This document shows positions 1-9,400 of a stretch of DNA of 10,640 nucleotides, piece by piece (the first letter of the stretch is position 1; each line of letters starts with the position of its first letter). Source of the DNA: Phoronis pallida. Taxonomy: Eukaryota > Phoronida > Phoronidae. Position numbers and translations under genes: made by a program. The notes beneath the pieces were generated by a model, which worked only from the letters and a program-made list of their open reading frames with translations, had not been told where the DNA came from and searched no databases. Location: assembly GCA_028565715.1 (NCBI GenBank), contig JAOXYC010133332.1, positions 3,081 to 13,720 of the forward strand, given 5' to 3'.

Positions 1-156
1 CCAAAATTAATGCAAAATATAGACCAATTTCTATACCTAGACGCTAAAATTTCCAAAATTAATGCAAAATATAGACCAATTTCTATACCTAGACGCTAAA
101 ATTTCCAAAATTAATGCAAAATATAGACCCATTTCTATATCTAAACGCTAGAAATA
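1..156. repeat. 52-bp tandem array, three copies, continuing off the left edge
   Basis: Copies begin at 1, 53 and 105. The first two are identical over the full 52 bases. The third begins the same way and diverges in its second half (ACCC for ACCA, ATATCTAAAC for ATACCTAGAC). Divergence increasing to the right suggests the edge of a longer satellite or minisatellite array to the left. Confidence 0.95.
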
Positions 157-244
157 CCTAAAAAGCGACCCATAATCTATACCCAAAATGAGTGAAAAAC
201 CGACCAATAGGGATACCAAAATCGGTGAAAACCCGACACAAATG
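152..244. repeat. Degenerate 33-34-bp tandem repeat next to the 52-bp array
   Basis: Three related units lie head to tail: one from about 152 (AAATACCTAAAAAGCGACCC), one from 179 (ATACCCAAAATGAGTGAAAA) and one from 213 (ATACCAAAATCGGTGAAAAC). All share an ATACC-AAAA-GTGAAAA-CCGAC skeleton. The copies are diverged, and the first is the least certain. Confidence 0.6.
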
Positions 245-276
245 GGCGGCACTATGTACCCACCCCTACAATGGAA

Positions 277-295
277 GTACCCTCCCCCCGGGTAC
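277..295. repeat. Short GC-rich hairpin (GTACCC / GGGTAC)
   Basis: Six-base arms, GTACCC at 277-282 and GGGTAC at 290-295, surround a C-rich loop of 7. It stands out in AT-rich sequence, but no function can be assigned. Confidence 0.5.
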
Positions 296-590
296 CTCAC
301 GAACGAACAACGGCTAATATAAGTTTGTCGGAGCTTTTCATAACGGTTTGGGGTTTGAGACGCACGCTAATTTTAATATAAAGTTGGAGACATTTTTGCC
401 CACCGATATAATTTTAAAATTATTTGCAGTAATGGACGGGAGAGCGTCTGCAATCTAAAACAATGGGGTGAATCACTGTTGTATTTCAGAAAAAGGCAAC
501 GACCTTAAAATTTTGAATCGGACTGATTTCATGCATTTTTCTTGGCATTAGTAATCACCACATCAATTGATACATCAGTATAATAATTAA

Positions 591-645
591 TTGTATTGTA
601 TTGTATTTTATTGGTGATAATAAATATATCTATCTATCTATCTAT
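591..645. repeat. TTGTA and TATC microsatellites, possible retroposon tail
   Basis: TTGTA occurs three times in tandem (591-605), followed by a TTTTATTGG linker and then four TATC units (627-642) plus a partial one. A tail of A/T-rich sequence ending in a tetranucleotide run is typical of the 3' end of some invertebrate LINE and SINE copies. No body of such an element is recognisable upstream, so this is only a possibility. Confidence 0.6.
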
Positions 646-1074
646 AATTGAAACTTAAACCAGATATTTTAACTTTCCACCGGGCCCTTGTCAGACTGAA
701 ATGGGAGTCCGAGTTCAAGTTATCCGTTCCACTGAGTTGTTATGGTTTAGTGTTAATGTTAACAACATGTTTACATAACAAACTTTATATTGGTCAAAAC
801 ATGTTCACTTACTAAGCGACTGAGAATTTGGTTCATGCCAAACGTTTATATTGGTAATATCTTTGAAATTGAGTCATTTTATTACAAAACCCAAGATTTG
901 ATTTTTGTTAAGACGGTAAAACAGCATCCATCAAGACTGCCTGTATCATTCAAGTTCAAACCCCGGGGTTCAAATAATAATAAGATTTTTAAGATATTTT
1001 AAAACCCCGTCAACACAATAGCAACAAATTCCAGCACACAACAGATGTATACAAATACTAATATGATTCAATAA
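646..1074. other. Intergenic or upstream region, nothing supported
   Basis: AT-rich sequence. A 70-codon open frame at 790-1002 has no recognisable motif and a composition expected by chance. AACCCCGGGGTT near 959-970 is a short palindrome followed by a TTCAAAT stretch, not a tRNA. Confidence 0.6.
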
Positions 1075-1150
1075 CGGTACCGTACCTCTAGTCACTTGCT
1101 TAGAGGTACGGTACCGTACCTTTAGCGATCGCTACAGGTACGGTACCGTA
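1075..1150. repeat. Cluster of nested palindromes built on GGTACGGTACCGTACC
   Basis: The core GGTACCGTACC, or its full 16-base palindrome, occurs three times. Arms 1075-1090 and 1101-1116 form a perfect 16-bp inverted repeat with a 10-base loop. Arms 1107-1121 and 1136-1150 form a second perfect 15-bp inverted repeat, with the palindrome GCGATCGC (1125-1132) centred in its loop. The two hairpins share the middle arm and so are mutually exclusive. Confidence 0.9.
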
Positions 1151-1368
1151 TCTCTAGACACTTCGTTCAAATAACGTTTTCGACTGAGTGTAAACAAAGG
1201 TTTGTTTACATGTTTTCAAAATAATGCGAATTTTACCAATTTGTCAAAGTATAAAAATGATGTTCAGTAAATTTGTTTCCATAGACTGTTCTCATGGATT
1301 CGAGTCAAGCAGATACTCTTGTTGAAATTTCATGAAAACCAGCATCATCTCATTCTCCCCCGGGTTCT

Positions 1369-1466
1369 CCCCATTTGCTAGCGCACGAGCTCGCATACTT
1401 TAGCAAAGGTACGACTCTCGCGTGTTAGCAAATGCAAAGAATTTAGATATTCCTTGGCAAATGGGG
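1369..1466. repeat. Inverted repeat CCCCATTTGC / GCAAATGGGG
   Basis: Arms of 10 bases lie at 1369-1378 and 1457-1466. The sequence TTCTCCCC is directly repeated next to both arms (before the left, after the right). Between them lie further AGCAAA-type repeats and GC-rich sequence. It could be a small diverged foldback element. Confidence 0.55.
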
Positions 1467-2159
1467 TTCTCCCCCTACGTATTTTGGGATGCTGTAGTTA
1501 GCTATACGACCGGTAGAGCACGCTGTTACTTTTTCATAAACGTCAATATTACAGTTTAAACAAAAGACAACATATATCAAAATTCAATTCTCATTTGGCT
1601 TTTCAACACAAATTTTACTTTATATTGAATTATATTTATTCGTTTTATGAAAAAATTCTGTAAAAATGAAATGTATTAAGAACAAATGACCGTCTTTAAA
1701 ACTAGTTGTGAGGTAATCATGCAACATCAGACTTTTCCTGAACAAACTGTTGGATTTGTTTTGCAGAAATGTCGTTGTTTTTGCTAGATTAAGCTGGATC
1801 ATTCAGGTGACTTAAGTGAACATAAGCAGTCTTGCACTTCTGTGAAAAGAAAAACGAACAGTGCAGCAATTGAAAACCGAAAATCTGAGCAAGTCTACGT
1901 GTTTTGTGTTTTGGCTTTTAACTTTAACTTTTGCCATTTGGCCTTTGCTGTGAAACTGATTCTGAAATGTTTTTCAAACCTAAAACAAAAATGATAAATA
2001 TTTTCATTTGTTGTGTGCCATTTTGATGTTAGACTTACGTTGTTATAAAAAGTTGATTCTTTTGAAATCACCACCCATTTAGTATGCGATTTATTTACAG
2101 ACAACTTGGCTCAAAATGAAATAAAATCTAAACATGACTCAGTAACTAGTTCAGTACAA
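1467..2159. other. Upstream region, nothing supported
   Basis: AT-rich sequence with two short minus-strand open frames (1620-1802 and 1895-2104) that look like chance. Their products are rich in residues coded by A/T codons and show no domain. If the TRAPPC9 leader exon lies in this window it is probably here or further left, but no promoter element or leader exon can be identified. Confidence 0.6.
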
Positions 2160-2251
2160 TACAAGTCGAATATAGCGTTCCCTTGTTTACTTAAAACACA
2201 TTGACTGAATAATGTGAATAAACAAGGGACCGGCGCTATATTCGACTTGTA
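2160..2251. mobile_element. Foldback (MITE-like) inverted repeat, 92 bp
   Basis: The left arm 2160-2189 and right arm 2219-2251 are reverse complements. The outer 18 bases (TACAAGTCGAATATAGCG) are perfect and the inner TCCCTTGTTTA is perfect. They are separated by a single T on the left and by four bases (CCGG) on the right. The loop is about 29 bases. No coding sequence is present. A clear target-site duplication was not found, so the mobile-element label is inference from structure. Confidence 0.7.
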
Positions 2252-2612
2252 CCCAGGACTCTACTCTCTAGTCTAACATGTTTCAACTGTGATCTGTCAC
2301 AAGGTTCCAGCTGCTAGGGTCATACCGCTTTGAGAATGGAAAGGTCGCGGACAGAGAATAACTTCCCAGAATGACTCAAAGGGCATTAACTCATTTAGCA
2401 CATGTAAAGATCATTTCTGTGTAAACTAGTGTTTTGTGATTTTTCCTGGACAACCTTTTATAGCAGCGCTCGACAATAATTATCTCTTCAATTGGTTTTA
2501 TTGCTTGATCCTAATTTTCTTGCCATCTTCAGTTTCATGGGGAATGTTAATAATCCAGTGCTTACCAGAGTTTTTTACTTCAATTCAAAACTGAGAAAGG
2601 AATTTTGAATGT
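2252..2612. other. Presumed intron or promoter-proximal sequence before the TRAPPC9 coding exon
   Basis: AT-rich with no open frame, repeat or RNA gene that I can see. It is either the 3' part of a 5'UTR intron, given the acceptor at 2632, or the promoter region if transcription starts close to the coding exon. Confidence 0.5.
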
Positions 2613-2637
2613 CAGTTTTTCTTTTGATTTAGGAATA
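2613..2637 (+). promoter_or_regulatory. Splice acceptor and 5-base 5'UTR ahead of the start codon
   Basis: A TTTTTCTTTTGATTTAG tract is followed by GAATA and then ATG. A leader this short on the coding exon means the mRNA leader must come from an upstream exon, or less likely from a spliced leader. No upstream exon could be placed. GTGACT after ATTCAG at about 1807 is one possible donor but has nothing else to support it. If the acceptor is not used, the leader would simply start further upstream in the same exon. Confidence 0.65.
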
Positions 2638-3497
2638 ATGAGCCAAGCTGACTATGCACAGACTGCAGAAGATCACCAGAGCCTCTTGGTGTTAGTATCA
2701 CACATTGAACCTGAGCTGGGAACCAAGAACTTCAGTAGAATTTATGATACCATACAGAAAGTACAATGCATACGCATTCAAGACCAGCAAAGATCTGTAA
2801 GACTACGCTACAAACGAAGCTACTCCGCATCAAACAATGAATGGGGAGAGTTCCAAGCACACAGGAAGGTTCTGGGTTTGATATGTGTTGGAAAGTGCAC
2901 ACAGGAGGAACAGCTGGGAAATTTGTTAAATCGATATGAAGAGTTCAAGAGGCAATATCGATCGACACTCTTTGATTCCCGTCTCGTTGTGTTCGGCTTT
3001 CATGAGGATGGAACATTTGTGTCTGAAAACTCAAATAGTGCAAGCAGTCCTGACTCCCCAGTGTCAGAACAGGATGTAGATTTGCAAACAATCGACAACC
3101 TGCAACAAATCGGAAAACCGATTAGCACAAGTTATGAATCTAACTTAGATACCATAACTGAAGGCAAAGAGGTGCTAGTTAAGAACCCTGAGAATGGGGA
3201 TATAAATGTAAGGACTTCTGTTGAAACATCTCAAGTCAGTGAAGATGGTGATGACCGTGAGAGGACTGAGAGTAACCTTAGCCGGGAAAGTGCAAAGACC
3301 CAGGTCTGGTTCTACCCTTCAGCCACAGACTGTGCAGACCTGGGGGAGAGGATTGAAGAGTTTGGGTTATCATTGTTCTGGGTACTTGAGAGCAAACGTC
3401 TAGACAGAACTCATGAGAAAATGGAGAAACCACCGTTGTTGATGACCCCATTTGAAAAGAGGGATTTCAACCCCGCAGACTCTGATAACAATTCGAG
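2633..3497 (+). CDS. TRAPPC9: TRAPPC9 exon with start codon (coding 2638-3497, residues 1-287)
   Basis: The acceptor is a T-rich tract ending in AG at 2631-2632, leaving only GAATA before the ATG at 2638. This ATG is chosen because the protein then starts [14 protein letters not shown], matching the vertebrate N-terminus (MS..DY.Q.AEDHQ). The frame is open upstream to a TTG at 2605, but that stretch is the pyrimidine tract of the intron. Residues 1-125 form the conserved Trs120 N-terminal domain. Residues about 127-221 are a Ser/Asp/Glu/Asn-rich insert. Conservation resumes at [10 protein letters not shown] (about 223-232) and continues through [21 protein letters not shown] and [12 protein letters not shown]. 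The donor is GAG|GTACAT at 3498, phase 2, so codon 287 (Arg) is split. The reading frame continues to a stop at 3514-3516 only by intron read-through. Confidence 0.95.
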
Positions 3498-6400
3498 GTA
3501 CATGTGTTCTTCTTAATGGAAGATTTAAAAGTCTAGAGCCTAGAGTAGTGTCAGAACCTAATATAACATAAGACGATGTGATATTTGCATGTAAAACTAC
3601 TTTGCAATTCAAAACATGAACTAAAACCAATAATAATTGTTATACACATTTGTGTTTACTCTGGCAGCAAAATAAGAAAAAGGTATTTGAAATACCCATT
3701 GCAATAATCAACTACGACTGAATTGTAACATTACAAATCCTGAAATTGTAATTCAGTATATTTTATTTAAAACAGAACTTTCAAAAAGAAATGTTTGGGC
3801 CGGTTACGGAAACACCAGGGGGATCTTTGTCTTCAAGCTGGTGTAATACCTGAGGCAATCATGCATTACGAAGCTGCCAACGAAAGTCTCAAATCTGCAA
3901 GTGACTGGCTATGGTTAGCGGGTAAGAAAAGTTTGTATTCGTTTATTTTTAGAAATATCGCAAATCTTTGTTTTGAAAATATTCTATTATATAATAATTA
4001 GGAGTTTCTCAAGTCTGTCTGAGAACTATTCTTTCAGTTCAACCCTTTGCAAAAAATTTTCATTTATAGACGGAGTCTCAATTTCAGCTAATTTGACAAT
4101 AACTCATTAGTTTCTGATGCTTGCAATGGGGAAATGGTTTCAAATTGGGATATAAACAAGCAGTCAGGGATTGGATGTTTCAAAGTTGCATAATCATTGT
4201 CAATCAAAAAACAACAACTTCAATTCAAAATCGCATGATGAACTTTGAGCACATTTTAAAGTTGGAATTATTTATGACAGGGTCCCTGGAAGGATTGTGT
4301 GCCACCTCAGTGCTGGTTTTATATCCGCGGGAAGAACGGCTTGGATTGAACAGAAATCTGTCATTCTCTGTAAAAACGGGTAGTGCAATGAAAGAAGCTA
4401 AACTCAAGTCAGGTAACTAGGTGTTTATGATTACTATGTAATGACTAAGTGTGAAGCTTAGTGACTGGGGGTCTGTTTACATGACATTCAAAAAGAACTG
4501 TTTATTTTTTGCCCACACAAGTATATATTTTTTGAAAGGGGAATAAATTTGGAATCTATTGGTCACCTTTAAATTATAAAAGATTTATTTTTGAACAAGG
4601 ATATCAGGAACGATACATACTATATGGGCATGGTTTTTATTAAAATATAGTCGATTTGGTGTATTGAAGGGTAACGGGTCTCAAAATCATTTGCTAATTT
4701 TTTTAGTTTTGGAAATATTGAATTTTAAAGCAAAATTTTTCTTAAATTTTGTTTTTTATGAAAGTCTTCATTTTTGTAGCCTTATTGGTCGGCAGTGGAG
4801 GGGCGAATACAAAATCTGAGACCGGTTTCCCTTCTACCAAGGAAGACTAAAAAGTATCTTTAAATTTTCATAAGATTCGACCTCTCATGGCGGAGAAATC
4901 TATGTTCAAAAAGTGCAAAAAATAGCCTAAATCGCAACGTTCACACTTATGGATAAGCTCATAGCCTGGTTAGAATCCACCTCATAAATTTAACAGATTC
5001 CTCCAACTCATAGATTGACATTGTATTGTTTGTAACCATTTTTAAGCACCCACAATGTGGCCACATATTGCTATCATGTCCGTCCGGATGATCGGACGGA
5101 TGGACGTCCACAATTGGTTTCCGTCAATTATCTTCAAAACCGCTTGACAGATTTCGACGAAATTTGAAACATTTGTTCTTTGTATTGATGCGCCGGCGCC
5201 AGTCAATTTCGGACCATTATGATCACTCTAGCTCCCCCTATTGGCAAAATGAGATCAAAATCGCTGTAATTGGTTTCCGCCATTTTTCTTTGAAACTACT
5301 TGACAGATTTTGACGAAATTTAGAAAATATGTTCTTTGTATTGATGCACCGGCACCAGTTAGTTTTCAGACCGTCACAATCACCCCAGCTCCCCCTATTG
5401 GCAAATTAGTTCAAAATTGCTGCATTTGGTTTCTGTCCATTATCTTTGAAACCCTTTGACGGATGTTGATGAAATTTTGCACACATGTTCTTGTGTGAAG
5501 GGAACAATGTTTTTAAACTCTATCTTGGTATATGTCGAGTTGCATACCTCCGTGGGCGCATCCCTTTAGCGTTGCTCTAGTTTAATTATGTAAATAGATC
5601 TTCAACTGCTATAGAAAAAAATTTGTTTGATCATTTAGCAATTTTCAATCATGCCCTTTTCATGAGATGTACAAATAAAAGAAGGTAGATTAAAAAGGTT
5701 ATAAATAGCATTATGCTAGCTAGAATAATGAATCTGTATTTATTCAAAATGTTTTAAAATCCAAGTAGATTACAAGGACCATCAGGTTTCTAAAGGTAAG
5801 ATATACCATTACACCCGAATATGTTTACCCTCTGCTTAAATCTTCAAGAACATGGTAATGGTATATTTATATTTTTTCTGCTACTTGCTTCATTTGAGAT
5901 GTTGGGGTTCAAATTATACTCAAGAAAATGCCAAGGGATCTTTGCATGTGCACTCTTTAAAGGTCGATGCAGTGCATCACATACTTTGTAAAGGTCAGAT
6001 TGTTAGTTGAAAGAAATGAAGAAGGGTAGTTAAGTACATATATCTAATACATTCAACAAAAACACAGTTGTTGGTTGACTTAAAAGTTGCTGTCTGCTAA
6101 ATTTTTCATGAATTTTTATGCGTCCACATATTTATATGTGATCGCATATTGTTGGCATCTTGGTGGTCGTCCGTCCGTCCGTCGTTCACAATTGGTTTCC
6201 GTGAATTATTTTCAAAACCGCTTGACCGATTTTGACGAAATTTGGTACACATGTTCTGGGCGATAATGGGCCGGAAGAAAAGATTTTCAGGTCATGACAT
6301 TCACTTAGGCTCCCCCTGGTGGCAAAAAAGAGCGGAAATCGCTGTAATTGGTTTCTGTCGATTTTCTCCTAAACCGCTCAATGGATTTTGACGAAACTCA

Positions 6401-9400
6401 GTACACATGCTCTGAATGATGATTGGTCGAAATGAAAAGGTTTTCAGGATGACATGTCAACCCTAACTCCCCCTGTTAGCCAAATGTGTTCATTAAAAAT
6501 CGTCGTAAATGGTTTCTGTCGATTTTCTCGGGAACCCCTCAAACGATTTCAACCAAACTTGGCACACATGCTTTAGTTGATGATTGGCCGCCACTGAAAA
6601 GTTTTCGGAACTATAAGTCAACCCTAGCTCCCCCTGTTCGTTTAAAAAATCCATATTTAATGGTTTTTGTCAATTTTCGTTGAAACCCCTCAAGCAAATT
6701 TGATGAAACTTGGTACACATACTCTGGATGATGATTGGCCGCATTTGTTTGTTAAAAATTCATTGTTGTTGATTTTCTCCCAAACCCTCAAACAATTTTG
6801 ACGAAAGTTGGTACACATACTCTGGATGTTGATTTGCCGCAACAGAAAAGTTTTTGGAACTTTAAGTCAACCTTAGCTCCCCCTGTTGGCCAAATTTGTA
6901 CGTTAAAATCCTCGTTAATGGCTTTTGTCCATTTTCTCTGAAACCCCTCAAGCGAGTTTGACAAAACTTCGAACACATGCTCTGGGTGATGATTGACCAG
7001 AATGATAATGTTTTTGGCACTAAATGTCAACCCTAGCTCCCCCTGGTGGCCCAATTTATTTGTTAAAAATTGCTAAAATTGGTTTTCATGGATTTTCTCT
7101 GAAACTGTTCATCCAAGTTTGATGAAACGTAGTACATAATGCTCTTGGTGATGATTGGCCAAAATGTGAAGGTTTTCAAGACCTAACGTGAACCTAAGCT
7201 CCCCCTGTTCGCCAAATTTGTTCGTTGAAAATGGTTTTCGTTGGTATTCTCTGAAACTGGTCGAGCGAATTTGACAAAATGTCATGGCCTATACAATATC
7301 TGGCTGAAAATTGGCTGCAAAGAAAAGGTTTTGGGCGACATTTCGATTCTTACTGACCTCCTGTTGGTAAAAAATGAAACTTGGTACAGATGTTCTTGGT
7401 GTTGATTTGCTTAAACATAAAGAGGTTGTGAGGTCTTCCCTGCTCCAACGTTTGTTCAATTATTTCTGATTTCTGCTGATTTTTATTCTCTCAATGTACC
7501 CCCCATGTGGACGCATCTAATCTTTTTAGCATTGCTCTAGTTTTGAGAAGCTTGGAACAAAGATGATTCAATAAAAAACAAAAACGTTTGACTTGGTGAA
7601 ATACATTTCATATTTTACACTTTTTGGAAAAACTTGAAATGTTTAGAATAAAAATGTAGACAGTAATTTCACCTTGTAAAAATAGAAAATTTCAACTGTA
7701 GGCCTACCAAATAATGTTACATGCACAATATTCTACCTTCAACTATGGTTAATTGAAAAATCCTGCTGTGAAAATTTTCCACATATTATGCTTTTTTTTT
7801 AGAATCTAATTACTTTGATGCATTTTGATCATGAAATATTTTTTAGAATAGATTTGTTGCATGCTAGACATTTTAAGGGAATTTGCCTTGATGAAATCAG
7901 GTGACCAATAATTTTAATTATGGGGATGGTAGGAGTCTTGGAATTGGTTTTTCATTGGGGTTTATGCATTTCCCTTGTTGCATATCTTTATTTTATCTCA
8001 ATTAAATGGAATGGATCTTCAGAATGTTTTTCCGGATTTGGACTTCTTGACATTAGAGTATAGTTCATTAGAAGTACAAATCTAAGTATGTTGAATAGCA
8101 CTGGCAATTGAAAACTGAAGCATTCACTACTCCCAAGCTTACTTCTTTTACACCCATGAATTTCCCATTCAATGTGTCGAAGGGAACCATGTTTCACATA
8201 TAGATGTGCGTACCACTGCTATAACTGAGTGATTGTACAACAGACACATTTTGCAAAAATTAATGCCACCAGACAACTGTTCTCAAAAGCTATTGAATTC
8301 AGAGGTATGAAATTATCATCTACATGTACAATTTACCAGCCCCTCATCTGGACATCCTTACTAACCTCTAGATTACCCTTTCTCACCAAAGGAATCTGAC
8401 ACTCAAAAAGAATACATAAGGGTTATTAGAGAACAAACAATGTGTTTCATGATATTTTATTAATAAGATCACGCAAATACGCTGGATCAGATTTTAGTTT
8501 TGCTGTTTGTTTTTCAGATTTGTGAGGTAAGAAAGGGTAATAATCTAGCTGTTCATTAGGCCATAGGGTAATCAGATATGAGAGGCTGGTAGGATTCGAG
8601 TGTTTCCCTGGTATTGATGTTTTTTTCTTTGTCTGTGCAATGAGGCCTCCTAAGTTCCATGTTGAAACCTAAATGTTTCATTCTCCTTGCAGTGAACAGT
8701 TTCAGTCTAGGAACAAACGGGTTAGACTTGGCTCACCACCTCCATAGGAGCTGTCTGGCACCGGATGATATTGTTGACAAGTATAAAGAAGCAATTATAC
8801 AGTACAGTAAAGTGAGTAATATTTTGTAGTTTGTCAATTGTTATGTTGATAAACTTACTGTCCGTACAGTTTAGACAATTTCAATTGTTGAATCTGCAGG
8901 TCAACAAGTATGCAGGTCAACAAGTTGTTTTAGTCTGTGTACCGTTTTAAAAAAGGATGTTGTCTTCTTTTATATTTCTGTAGAGATGTTTTTTGAAACA
9001 ATTTGATGAAAATTGGTTAAAAATAAAATCTGTCCTAGGACAGACTTTGCGATACAGTCTATATTTTATCCCATTTTCTCTCAAAGAACTTCTCCACAAA
9101 ATTGTTATTCTCAACAAACTATTAAATAAAAATGGTGTAAAATGTTCATTATGTATTGTGATACATCTTTCTTTAAAAGATCTCGTTCATTTCAGTATCG
9201 TTACGCTGGCATTATTGAGTTAGAAGCAAGCATCAAGGCATGTCGGGTGATGATAGTACAACAGAAATACCTACCTGCTTCAGAGTTCTTACAGAATGTG
9301 GTTTATATTAATCTTCAGCTTTCTGATGAAGAAAAGGTTTGCATGGATTATGAAATCAAACTCATAGATATAAATTTCTCTGTCTTTTTTAAACAGATGA

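Larger units (their letters stand above)
4413..8692 (+). other. TRAPPC9 intron 3, 4.28 kb, hosting two satellite-bearing elements
   Basis: A phase-1 intron running from GTAACT to the acceptor TTCTCCTTGCAG. It contains two related repeat elements (5046-5580 and 6118-7540) and a 12-bp inverted repeat at 5801-5866. In the stretches 4413-5045, 5581-6117 and 7541-8692 I see only AT-rich sequence with no exon-like or RNA-like signal. A GTAGGCCTAC palindrome lies at 7698-7707. Confidence 0.88.

Noticed and set aside
1-244. CRISPR array
   Set aside because: The 52-bp units are directly adjacent with no unique spacers, and the window is animal nuclear DNA.
953-990. tRNA or tRNA-derived SINE B box (GGGGTTCAAAT near AACCCCGGGGTT)
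   Set aside because: No acceptor, D or anticodon stems can be folded around it, and the B-box match is incomplete.
1620-2104. Minus-strand short open frames upstream of TRAPPC9
   Set aside because: Each is under 70 codons, with no motif, no splice support and AT-driven residue composition, as expected by chance.
2605-2637. An 11-residue N-terminal extension of TRAPPC9 starting at TTG 2605
   Set aside because: TTG is not a normal animal start. The stretch is the polypyrimidine tract of an acceptor, and the conserved N-terminus starts exactly at ATG 2638.
3498-3516. A stop codon ending the protein at 3516 (a 300-residue product)
   Set aside because: The homology breaks at a GT donor at 3498 and resumes in phase at 3776, so the stop is intronic.
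4121-4280. 5' extension of exon 3 as coding sequence
   Set aside because: It lies upstream of the AG at 4279-4280, has no similarity to the conserved protein, and would break the phase with exon 2.
6486-7054. Open frames on both strands within element 2 as genes of the element
   Set aside because: They cross degenerate satellite units, have no transposase, integrase or reverse-transcriptase motif, and do not recur in the same frame from unit to unit.
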